Source: Desulfitobacterium metallireducens DSM 15288 (GTDB lineage: Bacteria > Bacillota > Desulfitobacteriia > Desulfitobacteriales > Desulfitobacteriaceae). Taken from it: a stretch of 64,000 nt of DNA. The notes under the pieces were generated by a model. The model was not told the DNA's origin, ran no database searches, and saw nothing but the letters and a program-made list of their open reading frames with translations. Shown here piece by piece: positions 44,779 to 53,417 of the stretch (its first letter is position 1; each line of letters begins with the position of its first letter). The stretch is from the NCBI RefSeq assembly GCF_000231405.2, contig NZ_CP007032.1, positions 3,038,001 through 3,102,000 of the forward strand, given 5' to 3'. Position numbers and translations under genes: made by a program.

Positions 44779-46605
44779 TTAAAAAAGGGTTAGTTGTCTA
44801 TCCTTAGCCGTACTCTCTAAGAGCTTCATTAGCTCAGAAGGTTGAACGTTCGCTGAAGCTGGCCACAACCTGCCCTCAAAAGTGCTCACCGTTGCGATAT
44901 CTTTTAGGCGAGAAGGCACGCTCTCACACCACTGATAAAGGATAAGTGCGTCACTCGGATCTGTAGTTCGTCGCTTTTCTGCTTCTTCAAGCACTCTCCC
45001 TTGGATCCATTCATAGGTTCGGAGATCGAACTTTTCCCATGCTAGAACATTTTCAGCAGCAGCTAAGCCCTTCGCTCCCTTTATCTCGAGCTCTATGTCA
45101 GCAATTTCTCGCCTTACTTTAAGCTGGGTTTGATCCTCGATTAAGCTCTTCTTAAGAATTTCAAGGGTGCGTTGCTTATTCCCAGTCACCTCAGCTAACT
45201 CTTGCGCTAAAGCCTTTGACGGATCAAGCCATTGAGGATAAACCCAGGCTCCCAAAAGAGCCAAAGCAGAAAATAAGAAGAGTAATCCTGCCAGAAGATT
45301 TTTTTTAAAAATCGATTTAAAAATAAGATGTCTTTTTAAATCATTTATTCTTGAACCTCTTACTCTATATGGCGGACTTATAACTTGGGCTTGTTGCGTA
45401 AGAAATATGCCCAATAAAATCGAAAATAATATTCCAAGCGTCCCGAATAAAAAATCCACATCAATCATCGAATGCAAGATTAAAAATAAAAGTGCGCTAA
45501 AAATCTCTTGGCGCCGATTACCACCCTCCTGTGTTAGCAATGAGGTATGCATATACCTATACTTTCTACCCATAGCCATCTTTTTAAAAATAAGGATTGT
45601 CCAAAGGATTATCGCCAATACTCCATAAACTCCCTGATTCAATAGGACTCGAATTAACGTAGAATGAGGATCGGTCGTCCAGTAAGGAATGTTTTGGGCG
45701 ATAGGAAACGCTAGCCAGCCTCCTGCTTGTGGCATTCCCTGATGAGCCCATGCTAATCTTAGACCATCTCGAATATAAAGTAGCCTCTCTCCTATAGAGT
45801 TTTGAATTCCCCAATCGAAAAGATGGTGAAGAGCTCCCGGATTAAGTCCCCATGTTAAAAGCAAACCAGAAATAATGAGAATCCCTATAAATATCCCCTC
45901 GCGAACGCTCGAAAGAATTCCTCCGACTCGCCACCTTATTAACCCGCGAATACTCCACACCATCAGAAATAGAAATACTGCTGCTCGGGAACCCGTACTC
46001 AGTAACGATAAAAAAAGTAATGCTTGAATTATCTTAGAATGTGGGCGCAACAATAGCACTGTTGCCAGATAAACCCCCAACGCATTCGGATAGCCTAATA
46101 ATGACGACAGCCGTTGTGTACCCGCAAGAAAAAGTCCTTGCCCTTGAACCCAAAGGCTAAGCGGTCTAATCCATGCTAAAATCGCCAGAAAAGCACCGAT
46201 CCCTTCAATCCAGGAAAGCATTTTTTCCTGTTGTAATCCTTTGGGTATCTCCCGAGATTGATGATAAACCATCCATAAAATACCCCAGCGTATAGCATCC
46301 AACAATCCTTCACTGCGTTTAACCGGATGATATAAACCCAATAGGGAAAGACCGATAAGGATAAATAGCAAGCCATCGGTTATCGATAACGTGATTTGAA
46401 TTTCTTTTAATTCGTGGAGTTCGGAAATTTCTACCCTCTTCCAGGCCTCCCACGATAGGACAAAAGCAAGGCCTGCTCCAAGCCATAACCACTCCTGAGG
46501 GAAAAAGATGCCATGCGCTAGGACACTAAATCCTAAGAAAAAAGCTAGGGAACGTACATTGTTGTCCCTGGCTTTGCTGCCTCGATCTAAAGTTTCACCC
46601 ATCAT
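44779..46605 (-). CDS. O-antigen ligase/polymerase-family membrane protein
   Basis: 608 aa with about ten to twelve hydrophobic segments in the first 435 residues and a soluble C-terminal region (about 450-608) with helical repeats resembling tetratricopeptide-like structure ([20 protein letters not shown]...). Segments such as [19 protein letters not shown] and [19 protein letters not shown], followed by [12 protein letters not shown], fit the WaaL/O-antigen ligase superfamily. Its ATG overlaps the fabZ stop by four bases. Probably builds or attaches an envelope polysaccharide, fitting the glycosyltransferase and deacetylase genes nearby. Assignment to a precise function is not possible. Confidence 0.75.
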   Translation of the reverse strand: MMGETLDRGSKARDNNVRSLAFFLGFSVLAHGIFFPQEWLWLGAGLAFVLSWEAWKRVEISELHELKEIQITLSITDGLLFILIGLSLLGLYHPVKRSEGLLDAIRWGILWMVYHQSREIPKGLQQEKMLSWIEGIGAFLAILAWIRPLSLWVQGQGLFLAGTQRLSSLLGYPNALGVYLATVLLLRPHSKIIQALLFLSLLSTGSRAAVFLFLMVWSIRGLIRWRVGGILSSVREGIFIGILIISGLLLTWGLNPGALHHLFDWGIQNSIGERLLYIRDGLRLAWAHQGMPQAGGWLAFPIAQNIPYWTTDPHSTLIRVLLNQGVYGVLAIILWTILIFKKMAMGRKYRYMHTSLLTQEGGNRRQEIFSALLFLILHSMIDVDFLFGTLGILFSILLGIFLTQQAQVISPPYRVRGSRINDLKRHLIFKSIFKKNLLAGLLFLFSALALLGAWVYPQWLDPSKALAQELAEVTGNKQRTLEILKKSLIEDQTQLKVRREIADIELEIKGAKGLAAAENVLAWEKFDLRTYEWIQGRVLEEAEKRRTTDPSDALILYQWCESVPSRLKDIATVSTFEGRLWPASANVQPSELMKLLESTAKDRQLTLF

Positions 46606-47042
46606 TGGTTTTCTTGCTTTGGTCCCACGGCAAATTTCATAATGCCCTGCGCTGCGATTTTATCATCTACATAAGCTTTGCCTTCAGCAACCCCGATTCC
46701 ATGTCTCATTTTCAGAAGCTCCACTTCTAAACGAAGTTGATCTCCGGGAATAACTTGCTGTTTAAACTTAACTTCGTCCAACCCAGCATAAAAGGCTAGA
46801 TGACCCGCATATTCGGGCATTTTAAGGAGTACAACTGCGCCTACTTGAGCCAGTGCTTCCATAATCAGTACGCCAGGCATCACCGGATACCCTGGAAAAT
46901 GTCCTTGAAAAAAGGGTTCATTCGCAGAAACATTTTTAATCCCTACGGCCCGTTTTCCTTCCTCTAACTCTACGATACGGTCCACTAATAAGAACGGATA
47001 ACGATGCGGTATTATCGCTTGAATTTCTTTGCTGTCGAGCAT
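46602..47042 (-). CDS. fabZ: (3R)-hydroxyacyl-ACP dehydratase FabZ
   Basis: 146 aa, dehydration step of fatty-acid elongation. Hot-dog fold with the signature [17 protein letters not shown] and catalytic [20 protein letters not shown] (His and Glu). Start ATG after AGGAGGAAATCAA. It is coupled to the ligase-like gene by ATGA overlap, an unexpected operon partner. Confidence 0.97.
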   Translation of the reverse strand: MLDSKEIQAIIPHRYPFLLVDRIVELEEGKRAVGIKNVSANEPFFQGHFPGYPVMPGVLIMEALAQVGAVVLLKMPEYAGHLAFYAGLDEVKFKQQVIPGDQLRLEVELLKMRHGIGVAEGKAYVDDKIAAQGIMKFAVGPKQENQ

Positions 47043-47186
47043 TTGATTTCCTCCTAGACTTGCATATCAGAATACTATTCCCTATGATGAGAATACATAC
47101 TTAATTTTGAACCTGCGAGTATTGTATTCATCTCTATAGATTGTCTTTAGTATATCGAAGTTTAAGCAAGAAGGGAAGGATTCGGG

Positions 47187-48305
47187 GTGGAAAACTACCA
47201 TATTTTACAATTGATCGGGGGCGGAGAAATTGGAGGAGCTGAGCAACACGTTTTAACCCTTCTCCAAGAATTAGATTCAGCTCGTTTCAACCTCAGCTCT
47301 GGCTGTCTTATTGATGGACCCTTCGCCCGCCTAACAGAGGAGTTAGGAATTCCTACGCTTCGCTTTCCGATGAAACATGCCCTCGATCTTTCCCCTCTCC
47401 CGGGTCTCCTTGCTAAACTTCGTAAAGAGAAAATCGCCCTCATTCACACCCATGGTTCGCGAGCTAATCTTCTTGGACGTTTGGCTGGACGTAGAGCCAA
47501 AATTCCCGTAGTTAGTACCTATCACAGCTCCTTAAGCAAGGACTATCTCTCCCCTAAAGCCGCCCTTGTCGCTCTTGGACTGGATCGTCTCACCTTACCC
47601 CTTACTTCAGGGATAATCACCGTTTCTGAAGCCCTATCTTGTGAAGTAGCTTCTCGTGGAGGCAAAAACCTCCATACAATTTATAACGGTATTCAGCCGT
47701 TGCCTCAGCTGGGAAACAAAACCTATCGGCAAAATCAGCGAACCCTTTACCGTAAACAATGGGAGATCCCCGATAATGCGCTTGTTCTTGGGAGCATCGC
47801 ACGCTTGCATCCGACCAAAGGACTTGAAACTTTAATCGATACTGCTGCTCAACTTCTCCCTCACTTTCCTAACCTCCATGTACTCCTTGTAGGTGAAGGT
47901 CCACTCCGCTCGACCCTTGAAGAGAAACTCAAAAATTCCGGTATTCCCTATACTCTTCCTGGCTTTATTCCTGATGGTTATCAAACGCTTCCCGCAATGG
48001 ATCTCTTCATTTTACCTTCACTGAGTGAAGGAATGGGACTCGTTCTACTTGAGGCAATGCAAGCTCATCTCCCCATCGTAGCCACCCGTGTCGGCGGTAT
48101 CCCCGAAGTCATCCGCGACGGTCAGGATGGTCTTCTCATTCCTCCTGCAGATTCCTGTGCTCTAGCAGAGGCATGTGAAACCCTGCTTACTCAGCCTTTG
48201 CTCGCTATGCAGCTCGTACAATCCAGCCTTAACCGTTGGCAATCATTTAATATTGACCATATGATTCAAAAAACAGAGAACTTCTATGAAGAAATTCTCT
48301 GTTAA
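47187..48305 (+). CDS. Glycosyltransferase, family 4
   Basis: 372 aa. N-terminal GGGEIGGAEQHVLTLLQEL glycosyltransferase 4 motif, later IARLHPTKGLETLIDTAAQL, LVGEGPLRSTLEEKL and, in the C-terminal GT-B half, ILPSLSEGMGLVLLEAMQAH followed by VGGIPEVIRDGQDGLLIPP. The conserved E-x7-E motif (EGMGLVLLE) is intact. Start GTG after GGAAGGATTCGGG. Plus-strand gene between minus-strand clusters. Sugar and acceptor unknown; likely envelope polysaccharide. Confidence 0.92.
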   Translation: MENYHILQLIGGGEIGGAEQHVLTLLQELDSARFNLSSGCLIDGPFARLTEELGIPTLRFPMKHALDLSPLPGLLAKLRKEKIALIHTHGSRANLLGRLAGRRAKIPVVSTYHSSLSKDYLSPKAALVALGLDRLTLPLTSGIITVSEALSCEVASRGGKNLHTIYNGIQPLPQLGNKTYRQNQRTLYRKQWEIPDNALVLGSIARLHPTKGLETLIDTAAQLLPHFPNLHVLLVGEGPLRSTLEEKLKNSGIPYTLPGFIPDGYQTLPAMDLFILPSLSEGMGLVLLEAMQAHLPIVATRVGGIPEVIRDGQDGLLIPPADSCALAEACETLLTQPLLAMQLVQSSLNRWQSFNIDHMIQKTENFYEEILC

Positions 48306-48314
48306 AATAGGGGC

Positions 48315-48337
48315 AAGTCATACTTTACTGACTTTTA
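48315..48337. terminator. Weak convergent terminator
   Basis: AAGTCA / TGACTT arms with an 8-base loop between the glycosyltransferase and rsgI, overlapping the rsgI stop. T-rich run only on the plus strand (TTTTAACTT). Confidence 0.45.
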
Positions 48338-49503
48338 ACTTCACTAATTATATTGGATTGAGGAGTCCCACTATTATCACTCTCTTCCTCGCTCTTTAAC
48401 TCCTTCAACTTTTCTTGTTCCTCTTGTTTAGCCTGTTCTTCCAGTTTAGCTTGCTCTTCTAGTTTAGCCTGCTCTTCTAGTTTAGCCCGCTCTTCTAGTT
48501 TAGCCTGCTCTTCTAGTTTAGCCTGCTCTTCTAATTTAGCCTGAACTCCTGTCCCATTCTCCTCTGTTTTACCTTGCTCCTTTTTTCCACTTTCTTTTTG
48601 AGAAGAGTTCGAAGGATTGGCAGTGCTCTTTCCAGACTGAGACTGAGACTGAGCATGAGTATTAGGTTGGTTCTCTAGAGTATTGATCAATGGATTATTA
48701 TCTTCCGTTGGAGTTTCTATATTATTGAAAATTTGTTTAATATGATTCTGTATAACCATCTGTTTCTGAACTTTTGGCTGTTCGAGAAGATTCACTCGTT
48801 CATTCGTACTCTTCACAGTACTGGCATCGACTTGAATTCCAGCGTCTTTAGCCGTGTTAATCAACGCATATTCACCTAAAGTTAATCCTTGCTCTTTGGC
48901 TTGTGTCTGTTCTTCTGCGCCCAGTTGATATACTGCAACCTTTGGGGCTATCCCTTCTGCCTGAGCTGCAATTTCAATTTTCTGAGCAATATCGTCTGGA
49001 TTTATCCCCTTTGGGGCCGCCTCCCCCGCTTTTACGGGTGAATATCCAACTAATACCCAATCATGGTTTAGATTCAGATAGTTAAGCGTAACGGCTTGCC
49101 CGATAATATTTTCAAGAGCCTGATTCCAGGGTTCCCCCTTTAATTCTAGACCCGCCAATACTTGTTCAGCATCTGAATTAAGAGCCTCAGACTGAATTAC
49201 ACGGCCTTCCCGATTTAAAGTCAGTTGAAGTCTGGGGTTAATATCAACTGAAATCATAGCCACAGCAGTTGTTCCTTGATAGAAGTTCCAACTCATTGAG
49301 CCAATCCAAGTGATAAGGAAGATAGCTGCAACACTCGCCAGAACCCGCCACAACGGTTGCTGTTGCTGTATTTCTGCGATTTCAATTTCGGCTCCAACCT
49401 CAACCGGTTTCCGATAACGGACTTTCTGAAAAGATCCATCAGATGCCAAAACCGTAACCATTGGGCCCTTTTTGTCTAAGACGACAGCCTTCAGTTGCTT
49501 CAT
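48325..49503 (-). CDS. rsgI: Anti-sigma-I factor RsgI-like
   Basis: 392 aa from the ATG at 49503 (SD GGGGGTGAAGGA, 4 bases after the sigI stop). N-terminal RsgI_N cytosolic domain, about 1-52 (KQLKAVVLDKKGPMVTVLAS, VRYRKPVEVGAEIEI), one TM segment (about 53-73, LASVAAIFLITWIGSMSWNF), an extracellular RsgI-like domain (MISVDINPRLQLTLNREGRV, then VTLNYLNLNHDWVLVGYSP) and a Ser/Gln linker. The C-terminal tail holds an eight-unit AKLEEQ repeat. RsgI proteins sense extracellular signals (in cellulolytic clostridia, polysaccharides) and release SigI. Confidence 0.92.
   Translation of the reverse strand: MKQLKAVVLDKKGPMVTVLASDGSFQKVRYRKPVEVGAEIEIAEIQQQQPLWRVLASVAAIFLITWIGSMSWNFYQGTTAVAMISVDINPRLQLTLNREGRVIQSEALNSDAEQVLAGLELKGEPWNQALENIIGQAVTLNYLNLNHDWVLVGYSPVKAGEAAPKGINPDDIAQKIEIAAQAEGIAPKVAVYQLGAEEQTQAKEQGLTLGEYALINTAKDAGIQVDASTVKSTNERVNLLEQPKVQKQMVIQNHIKQIFNNIETPTEDNNPLINTLENQPNTHAQSQSQSGKSTANPSNSSQKESGKKEQGKTEENGTGVQAKLEEQAKLEEQAKLEERAKLEEQAKLEEQAKLEEQAKQEEQEKLKELKSEEESDNSGTPQSNIISEVKSQ
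48400..48543 (-). repeat. 18-base tandem repeat encoding AKLEEQ units in rsgI
   Basis: Eight 18-base units encode AKLEEQ, with one AKLEER, one AKQEEQ and a last EKLKEL copy. The array is nearly exact at DNA level (GCTAAACTAGAAGAGCAG-type unit), so it can vary in length by slippage. Predicted highly charged alpha-helix outside the membrane. Confidence 0.9.
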
Positions 49504-49507
49504 TCCT

Positions 49508-50212
49508 TCACCCCCTTTGACTTGGAAGTACATATTCACGCAAATAGATAAAATCATGTTGGTTTGCGATCAAAACCGCCACCGCTAAAATAAATTTTCT
49601 TCCCCGTTCTAAAACCTTGGGATGGACCTGGCTCTTCAAGGCTAAAGAACGCATTGGGATTTTTCTTCTTTTTACAACAAAGTCCCATAATTCCGAGTCA
49701 TTAGCTAAAATTCTAGCCACTCGAAGTAGTGTCTCTCGAGTATCTCTATGCTTTGGGGAAACTTCTACTAAGTCGTTAAACTTTAAATCATACTGAGCAA
49801 GAGCCTTCGCAAATTCTTGAATCTCCATTGCCCGTTCCTGATTCTGCTCCCGTTCACGAAATTCATTCAAACCCAGATGAATCTCTACCGCTTGATTTAC
49901 ATCTTCCTGATCCAGTGGCAAGGCTTCCCGTGACTTTTTCCGTCGGTAATAGTCAATTAGTCGACGTTTAATAAGTAAGCGAGCATACGCTAAAAAGGGA
50001 ACGCCTCGCTCTTCCTCATAATGATCAATGGCTTCATTAAAGGCGATCAGAGCTTCTGATAATTCTTCATCCCTGCCCCAATCCAAAATTCGATGACAGA
50101 CCTGATTGGTGACATGACGAATAAAGGGTTGGGACTCTTGTAAGAAATCCTCCCTGACCAAAGGCTCATCTTTAATCTTTTGCCATGGCCATCCCAGTTC
50201 CCACTCAGGCAT
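49508..50212 (-). CDS. sigI: RNA polymerase sigma-I factor
   Basis: 234 aa of the SigI group. Region 2 is visible as FNEAIDHYEEERGVPFLAYA with RLLIKRRLIDYYRRKKSRE; the C-terminal domain includes LRVARILANDSELWDFVVKR and SLALKSQVHPKVLERGRKFI, the SigI-type C-terminus in place of the usual region 4. Heat and wall-stress sigma in Bacillus; paired with RsgI here as the rule. Start ATG after AGGAGG; two-gene unit with rsgI. Confidence 0.93.
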   Translation of the reverse strand: MPEWELGWPWQKIKDEPLVREDFLQESQPFIRHVTNQVCHRILDWGRDEELSEALIAFNEAIDHYEEERGVPFLAYARLLIKRRLIDYYRRKKSREALPLDQEDVNQAVEIHLGLNEFREREQNQERAMEIQEFAKALAQYDLKFNDLVEVSPKHRDTRETLLRVARILANDSELWDFVVKRRKIPMRSLALKSQVHPKVLERGRKFILAVAVLIANQHDFIYLREYVLPSQRG

Positions 50213-50247
50213 TTTTCATCCTCCTGTTTATCAATACGTTTCTAAGT

Positions 50248-50324
50248 TAGCTTTTTAAGTCGGTTTAAACTTAAAATTCATTTTTATTATTTTTTAGTTT
50301 ATTTTTTTAGCTTTAGTCGGTTTT
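50248..50324 (-). promoter_or_regulatory. Direct repeats upstream of sigI
   Basis: Minus strand AAACCGACTTAAAAAGCTA (50266-50248) and AAAACCGACTAAAGCTA (50324-50308) about 60 bases apart in the AT-rich stretch before sigI. The first overlaps the tagA stop. Might be sigma-I or regulator elements, since sigI genes are usually autoregulated; no known consensus matched. Confidence 0.35.
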
Positions 50325-51066
50325 ACCTCGATCGACGCGTATGCGACTTTCCTTCGTCCTTTCCTTGCTTAACCACTCGCCAGGCGAATTTAGGCAATAC
50401 CATTTGCCTTCTCAACCGCTGCGGCTGTTTCAGTAGTCGATAAAACCACTCTAGATGAATATCTCGGATCCATTGAGGAGCGCGCTTATTCAGTCCAGCC
50501 AAAGCATCAAAGCTTCCGCCTACACCAATACTGACCGTCGCTAAATCCAGATGGGATGCGATCCAGAATTCCTGACGTGGTGCACCCAAGCCAACCAACA
50601 AAAGGTCGGGTTTAAATTCGCGAATTTTCTCAGTGATTTCCGGTTGCTCTTCGAGTTGAAAGTAACCATGTTGCGCTTGCCATACTACACCCGGATATTG
50701 TTCAGCCACTTTACGGGCTGCAAGCTCCGCCACCCCCGGTTTACTCCCTAGAAAGAAAATCCGCCATTTTTTTTCTGTAGCAATTGGAAATAGAGATTCG
50801 AGCAAATCTATCCCTGTTACCCGCTCAGGCACTGGATGACCTAGTCGATTCGCTGCCCATACCACCCCGACTCCATCCGGAGTCACGAGTTGCGCCCTAT
50901 TAATCAATTGCTTTAGCCTGGCATCTGCCCCTGCCGCAAAAATAAGTTCTGGATTCGCTGTGACAACCCAGGTCTGCTCCTTTTTCTCGACGGCCTCCTG
51001 AATATGTATTACCGTTTCCTGCATTGAGTAATCGTCGATTTTTATTCCAAGGACTTCGACTCGCAC
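50323..51066 (-). CDS. WecG/TagA/CpsF-family glycosyltransferase
   Basis: 247 aa, family 26. Motifs VTANPELIFAAGADARL, LVTPDGVGVVWAANRLGHPV and RVTGIDLLESLF, later LVGLGAPRQEFWIASHL and GVGGSFDALAGLNKRAPQWI. In Bacillus TagA adds N-acetylmannosamine in wall teichoic acid linkage; in E. coli WecG acts in enterobacterial common antigen. Which product is made here is unknown. Start GTG after AAGGAGAGAGTAAA. Follows mbl across a large terminator. Confidence 0.9.
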   Translation of the reverse strand: MRVEVLGIKIDDYSMQETVIHIQEAVEKKEQTWVVTANPELIFAAGADARLKQLINRAQLVTPDGVGVVWAANRLGHPVPERVTGIDLLESLFPIATEKKWRIFFLGSKPGVAELAARKVAEQYPGVVWQAQHGYFQLEEQPEITEKIREFKPDLLLVGLGAPRQEFWIASHLDLATVSIGVGGSFDALAGLNKRAPQWIRDIHLEWFYRLLKQPQRLRRQMVLPKFAWRVVKQGKDEGKSHTRRSR

Positions 51067-51082
51067 TTTACTCTCTCCTTGT

Positions 51083-51151
51083 AAAAAAGAACCGAGGGCA
51101 TCACTTCCTCTGAAAGATTACTTTAGAGGAAGCTCTTACCTCGGGTCTTTT
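51083..51151 (-). terminator. Two-tier terminator after mbl
   Basis: On the minus strand AAAAGACCCGAGG pairs with CCTCGGTTCTTTTTT, enclosing a second stem TTCCTCT / AGAGGAA. Followed by a U-tract. Unusually long (69 bases). Confidence 0.85.
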
Positions 51152-51193
51152 CATTTTCTTTTTAGTCCATGTGCCTAAGCTCTAAACTGCTTC

Positions 51194-52180
51194 TTAAAAA
51201 CTATGATCCAAAACCTTCCCTGTTCCTAACGCAACACAAGAAATGGGATCTTCAGCTAAACTAACAGGTAACCCCGTCTCTCTAGACAATCGAATATCAA
51301 ATCCATAAACCATCGATCCCCCGCCAGTCATAACAATCCCTTTATTCAATATATCCGCTGAAAGTTCAGGCGGAGTATGCTCGAGAACCTCTTTTACTGC
51401 ACTAACAATAGCTTCCACTGATTCTTCGAGGGCGGTGTAACATTCCTTGGAATTCACCGTAACTGTTTTGGGTAATCCTGTAACAAGGTCACGCCCACGC
51501 ACATCTATTTCTGCATTTTCAGGACGGCCTTCAGGAATCGCAGTACCTACAGCAATTTTGACTTCTTCTGCCGTACGCTCTCCAATCATTAAATTATATT
51601 CACGACGAATATGACGAATGATCGCTTCATCGAATTTATCGCCGCCCACGCGAAGACTTCGTTTGGTTACTATTCCCCCTAAAGCGAGAACCGCAATATC
51701 GGATGTTCCTCCCCCAATATCAACAACCATGTTCCCCGCAGGTCCAGCAATATCCAGTCCTGCACCTAACGCTGCCGAATAAGGTTCTTCGATGACTTTG
51801 ACCTGTCTTGCTCCTGCTTGATAAGCTGCTTGTTTAACTGCACGCTCCTCAACCTCAGTGACACCAGAAGGAATGCAAACCACCACACGTGTTTTAAAAA
51901 ATGGAAATTTCCGTGCGCCTGCCTTTTCCAAAAAATACTTAAGCATAAGCTCCGTTGTAACATAATCCGCGATAACACCATCGCGCATTGGACGAACCGC
52001 GACAATATTACCAGGAGTCCGTCCCAACATCATCCGAGCATCTTCACCCACTGCGATTCGCTTATTTGTGTTCTTATCAATAGCTACCACCGAAGGCTCG
52101 TGTAAAACAATTCCTTTTCCTTTTACATAGACTAAAACACTTGCTGTTCCTAGGTCAATTCCTAAATCAATTCCGAACAT
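51194..52180 (-). CDS. mbl: Actin-like cell-shape protein Mbl/MreB
   Basis: 328 aa from the ATG at 52180. Phosphate-1 motif GIDLGTASVLVYVKGKG, later VVCIPSGVTEVEERAVKQAA, phosphate-2 VVDIGGGTSDIAVLALGG, and the adenosine motif ILNKGIVMTGGGSMVYGFD. Forms membrane filaments steering side-wall synthesis. The start 52228 would add 16 residues with no site; GFLGIDLGIDLGTAS-like start at 52180 fits after AAAGGGG. The order spoIIID-mbl matches Bacillus, where Mbl is encoded here. Confidence 0.95.
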   Translation of the reverse strand: MFGIDLGIDLGTASVLVYVKGKGIVLHEPSVVAIDKNTNKRIAVGEDARMMLGRTPGNIVAVRPMRDGVIADYVTTELMLKYFLEKAGARKFPFFKTRVVVCIPSGVTEVEERAVKQAAYQAGARQVKVIEEPYSAALGAGLDIAGPAGNMVVDIGGGTSDIAVLALGGIVTKRSLRVGGDKFDEAIIRHIRREYNLMIGERTAEEVKIAVGTAIPEGRPENAEIDVRGRDLVTGLPKTVTVNSKECYTALEESVEAIVSAVKEVLEHTPPELSADILNKGIVMTGGGSMVYGFDIRLSRETGLPVSLAEDPISCVALGTGKVLDHSF

Positions 52181-52337
52181 TCTTGGCGGTACCCCTTTCT
52201 TCTTTTGCCCATATAAGTAAAAGTACAATCTCCCATAAAGGGAGATTATACATAATATACCACATTATCTTATTCGATGAAAATCTCCTAATTCCTTTAA
52301 GTAATAACCCATTTTTCTAAATTTCAACCATTAATTA

Positions 52338-52589
52338 TTAATTCTCTTGATATTTCTTCCGTGTCGCTTCCCCGCCTCGTATATGACGCTCTGCTTTGTT
52401 ACTTTCTAGAATCTGTTTAACCTCCATCGCCAACTTCTCGTTAATTAAAGGCAGCCTCTCTGTTACATCCTTATGTACGGTAGACTTCGAAACGCCGAAA
52501 ACATCAGCGGTTTGCCTAACTGTGGCACTGGATTCCATAATGTAATTTCCAATGTCGAGTACCCGCTTGCGGATATATTCTTGCACGCT
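52338..52589 (-). CDS. spoIIID: Sporulation transcription factor SpoIIID
   Basis: 83 aa from GTG at 52589 (SD AAGGAGGGCTCAGC). Starts with QEYIRKRVLDIGNYIMESSA; helix-turn-helix TADVFGVSKSTVHKDVTERL (split here at about 25-45) and C-terminal ERHIRGGEATRKKYQ, which is characteristic. DNA-binding regulator of mother-cell genes under sigma-E control. A sigma-E-like promoter is not obvious. Neighbours mbl and spoIIQ agree with the Bacillus order. Confidence 0.97.
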   Translation of the reverse strand, partial: SVQEYIRKRVLDIGNYIMESSATVRQTADVFGVSKSTVHKDVTERLPLINEKLAMEVKQILESNKAERHIRGGEATRKKYQEN

Positions 52590-52639
52590 GAGCCCTCCTT
52601 CTGTACCCCGAATTTTATACATTTATATGCAGTGAAAAT

Positions 52640-52667
52640 TAAAAAAGACATCCTTCACGGACGTCTT
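52640..52667 (-). terminator. Terminator after spoIIQ
   Basis: AGACGTCC / GGATGTCT stem with a short loop, followed by TTTTTTAATTTT on the minus strand. Confidence 0.8.
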
Positions 52668-52700
52668 CCTCTGGTAAATCATGTATATGCAATTTTTATG

Positions 52701-53315
52701 CTATTCTGCCTGTGCCTGATCTCCATTCCAAACTTCATAATGAAGTTGGGTTCGATCATTTATTCCATCCGCTCCGGAATAATACCCAATTTGGCCCAAA
52801 ACAGTGTTATTTTCAATTATTTCACCTTGTTGAACTCTTAAATTGTCTAGTCCTCCGTAGACCACACGCCAACCTTCGCCACAATCGATCTCGACTTTCT
52901 GACCTAAAATCGGGTCAGCTCCTGCAAAAGTCACTTTTCCTCCGTGAGTAGCCCTGATCACGGCTCCTTCGACCAGTGGATAATCTCTGCCTGCATGGAA
53001 AAGATAAGCATTTACATTTTCGGAAAAATAATTTTCTACCCCGCGAAGCGGTTCAACTCGAACAGGGCTTGGAAAATCCTCCAACGATATTTTAACTTGG
53101 CTCTTATTTCCTCCTTGATCCTCGGTTTTTACTGGATTGCCCAAATCGAGCTTCAATGATCCTTCTTTCGTCTGATCGTTACCCTGAGCCACTACTTCCT
53201 GCCCCTTTGGCATTAACTCTAATCTTGCTAATCCATACGTTAAAGCGGTCAAACCCAAAATCAATATCATAACGAAATAGGCGGCCCCCATTTTCCAACC
53301 CTTTGGCAACTTCAT
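52701..53315 (-). CDS. spoIIQ: SpoIIQ-like M23 protein, probably inactive peptidase
   Basis: 204 aa from the ATG at 53315 (SD AAAGGGAG). One N-terminal TM (about 8-28), spacer, then an LytM-like domain at about 105-200. The first metal motif HAGRDY (H-x3-D) is kept. The DHG stretch reads DCG, the YGH stretch reads YGG, and HxH reads QLHYE, so several catalytic histidines are replaced. SpoIIQ in Bacillus is also degenerate and acts as a forespore-side docking partner of SpoIIIAH. Its position between spoIID and spoIIID supports this name. Confidence 0.85.
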   Translation of the reverse strand: MKLPKGWKMGAAYFVMILILGLTALTYGLARLELMPKGQEVVAQGNDQTKEGSLKLDLGNPVKTEDQGGNKSQVKISLEDFPSPVRVEPLRGVENYFSENVNAYLFHAGRDYPLVEGAVIRATHGGKVTFAGADPILGQKVEIDCGEGWRVVYGGLDNLRVQQGEIIENNTVLGQIGYYSGADGINDRTQLHYEVWNGDQAQAE

Positions 53316-53417
53316 AAAAATACTCCCTTTCGCCACTCTATGAAAGCATATATAAGAACAATCGTTCTAAGAATATCCTTTCCTAATCTGCCTTCTTTTA
53401 GACGAACCGGAGTTAAA

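Noticed and set aside
48400-48543. CRISPR-like appearance of the 18-base repeats
   Set aside because: The units are contiguous, in frame and without unique spacers; they encode AKLEEQ.
52640-52700. Sigma-E promoter for spoIIID
   Set aside because: The AT-rich region has loose matches only, at poor spacing; I would not call a site.
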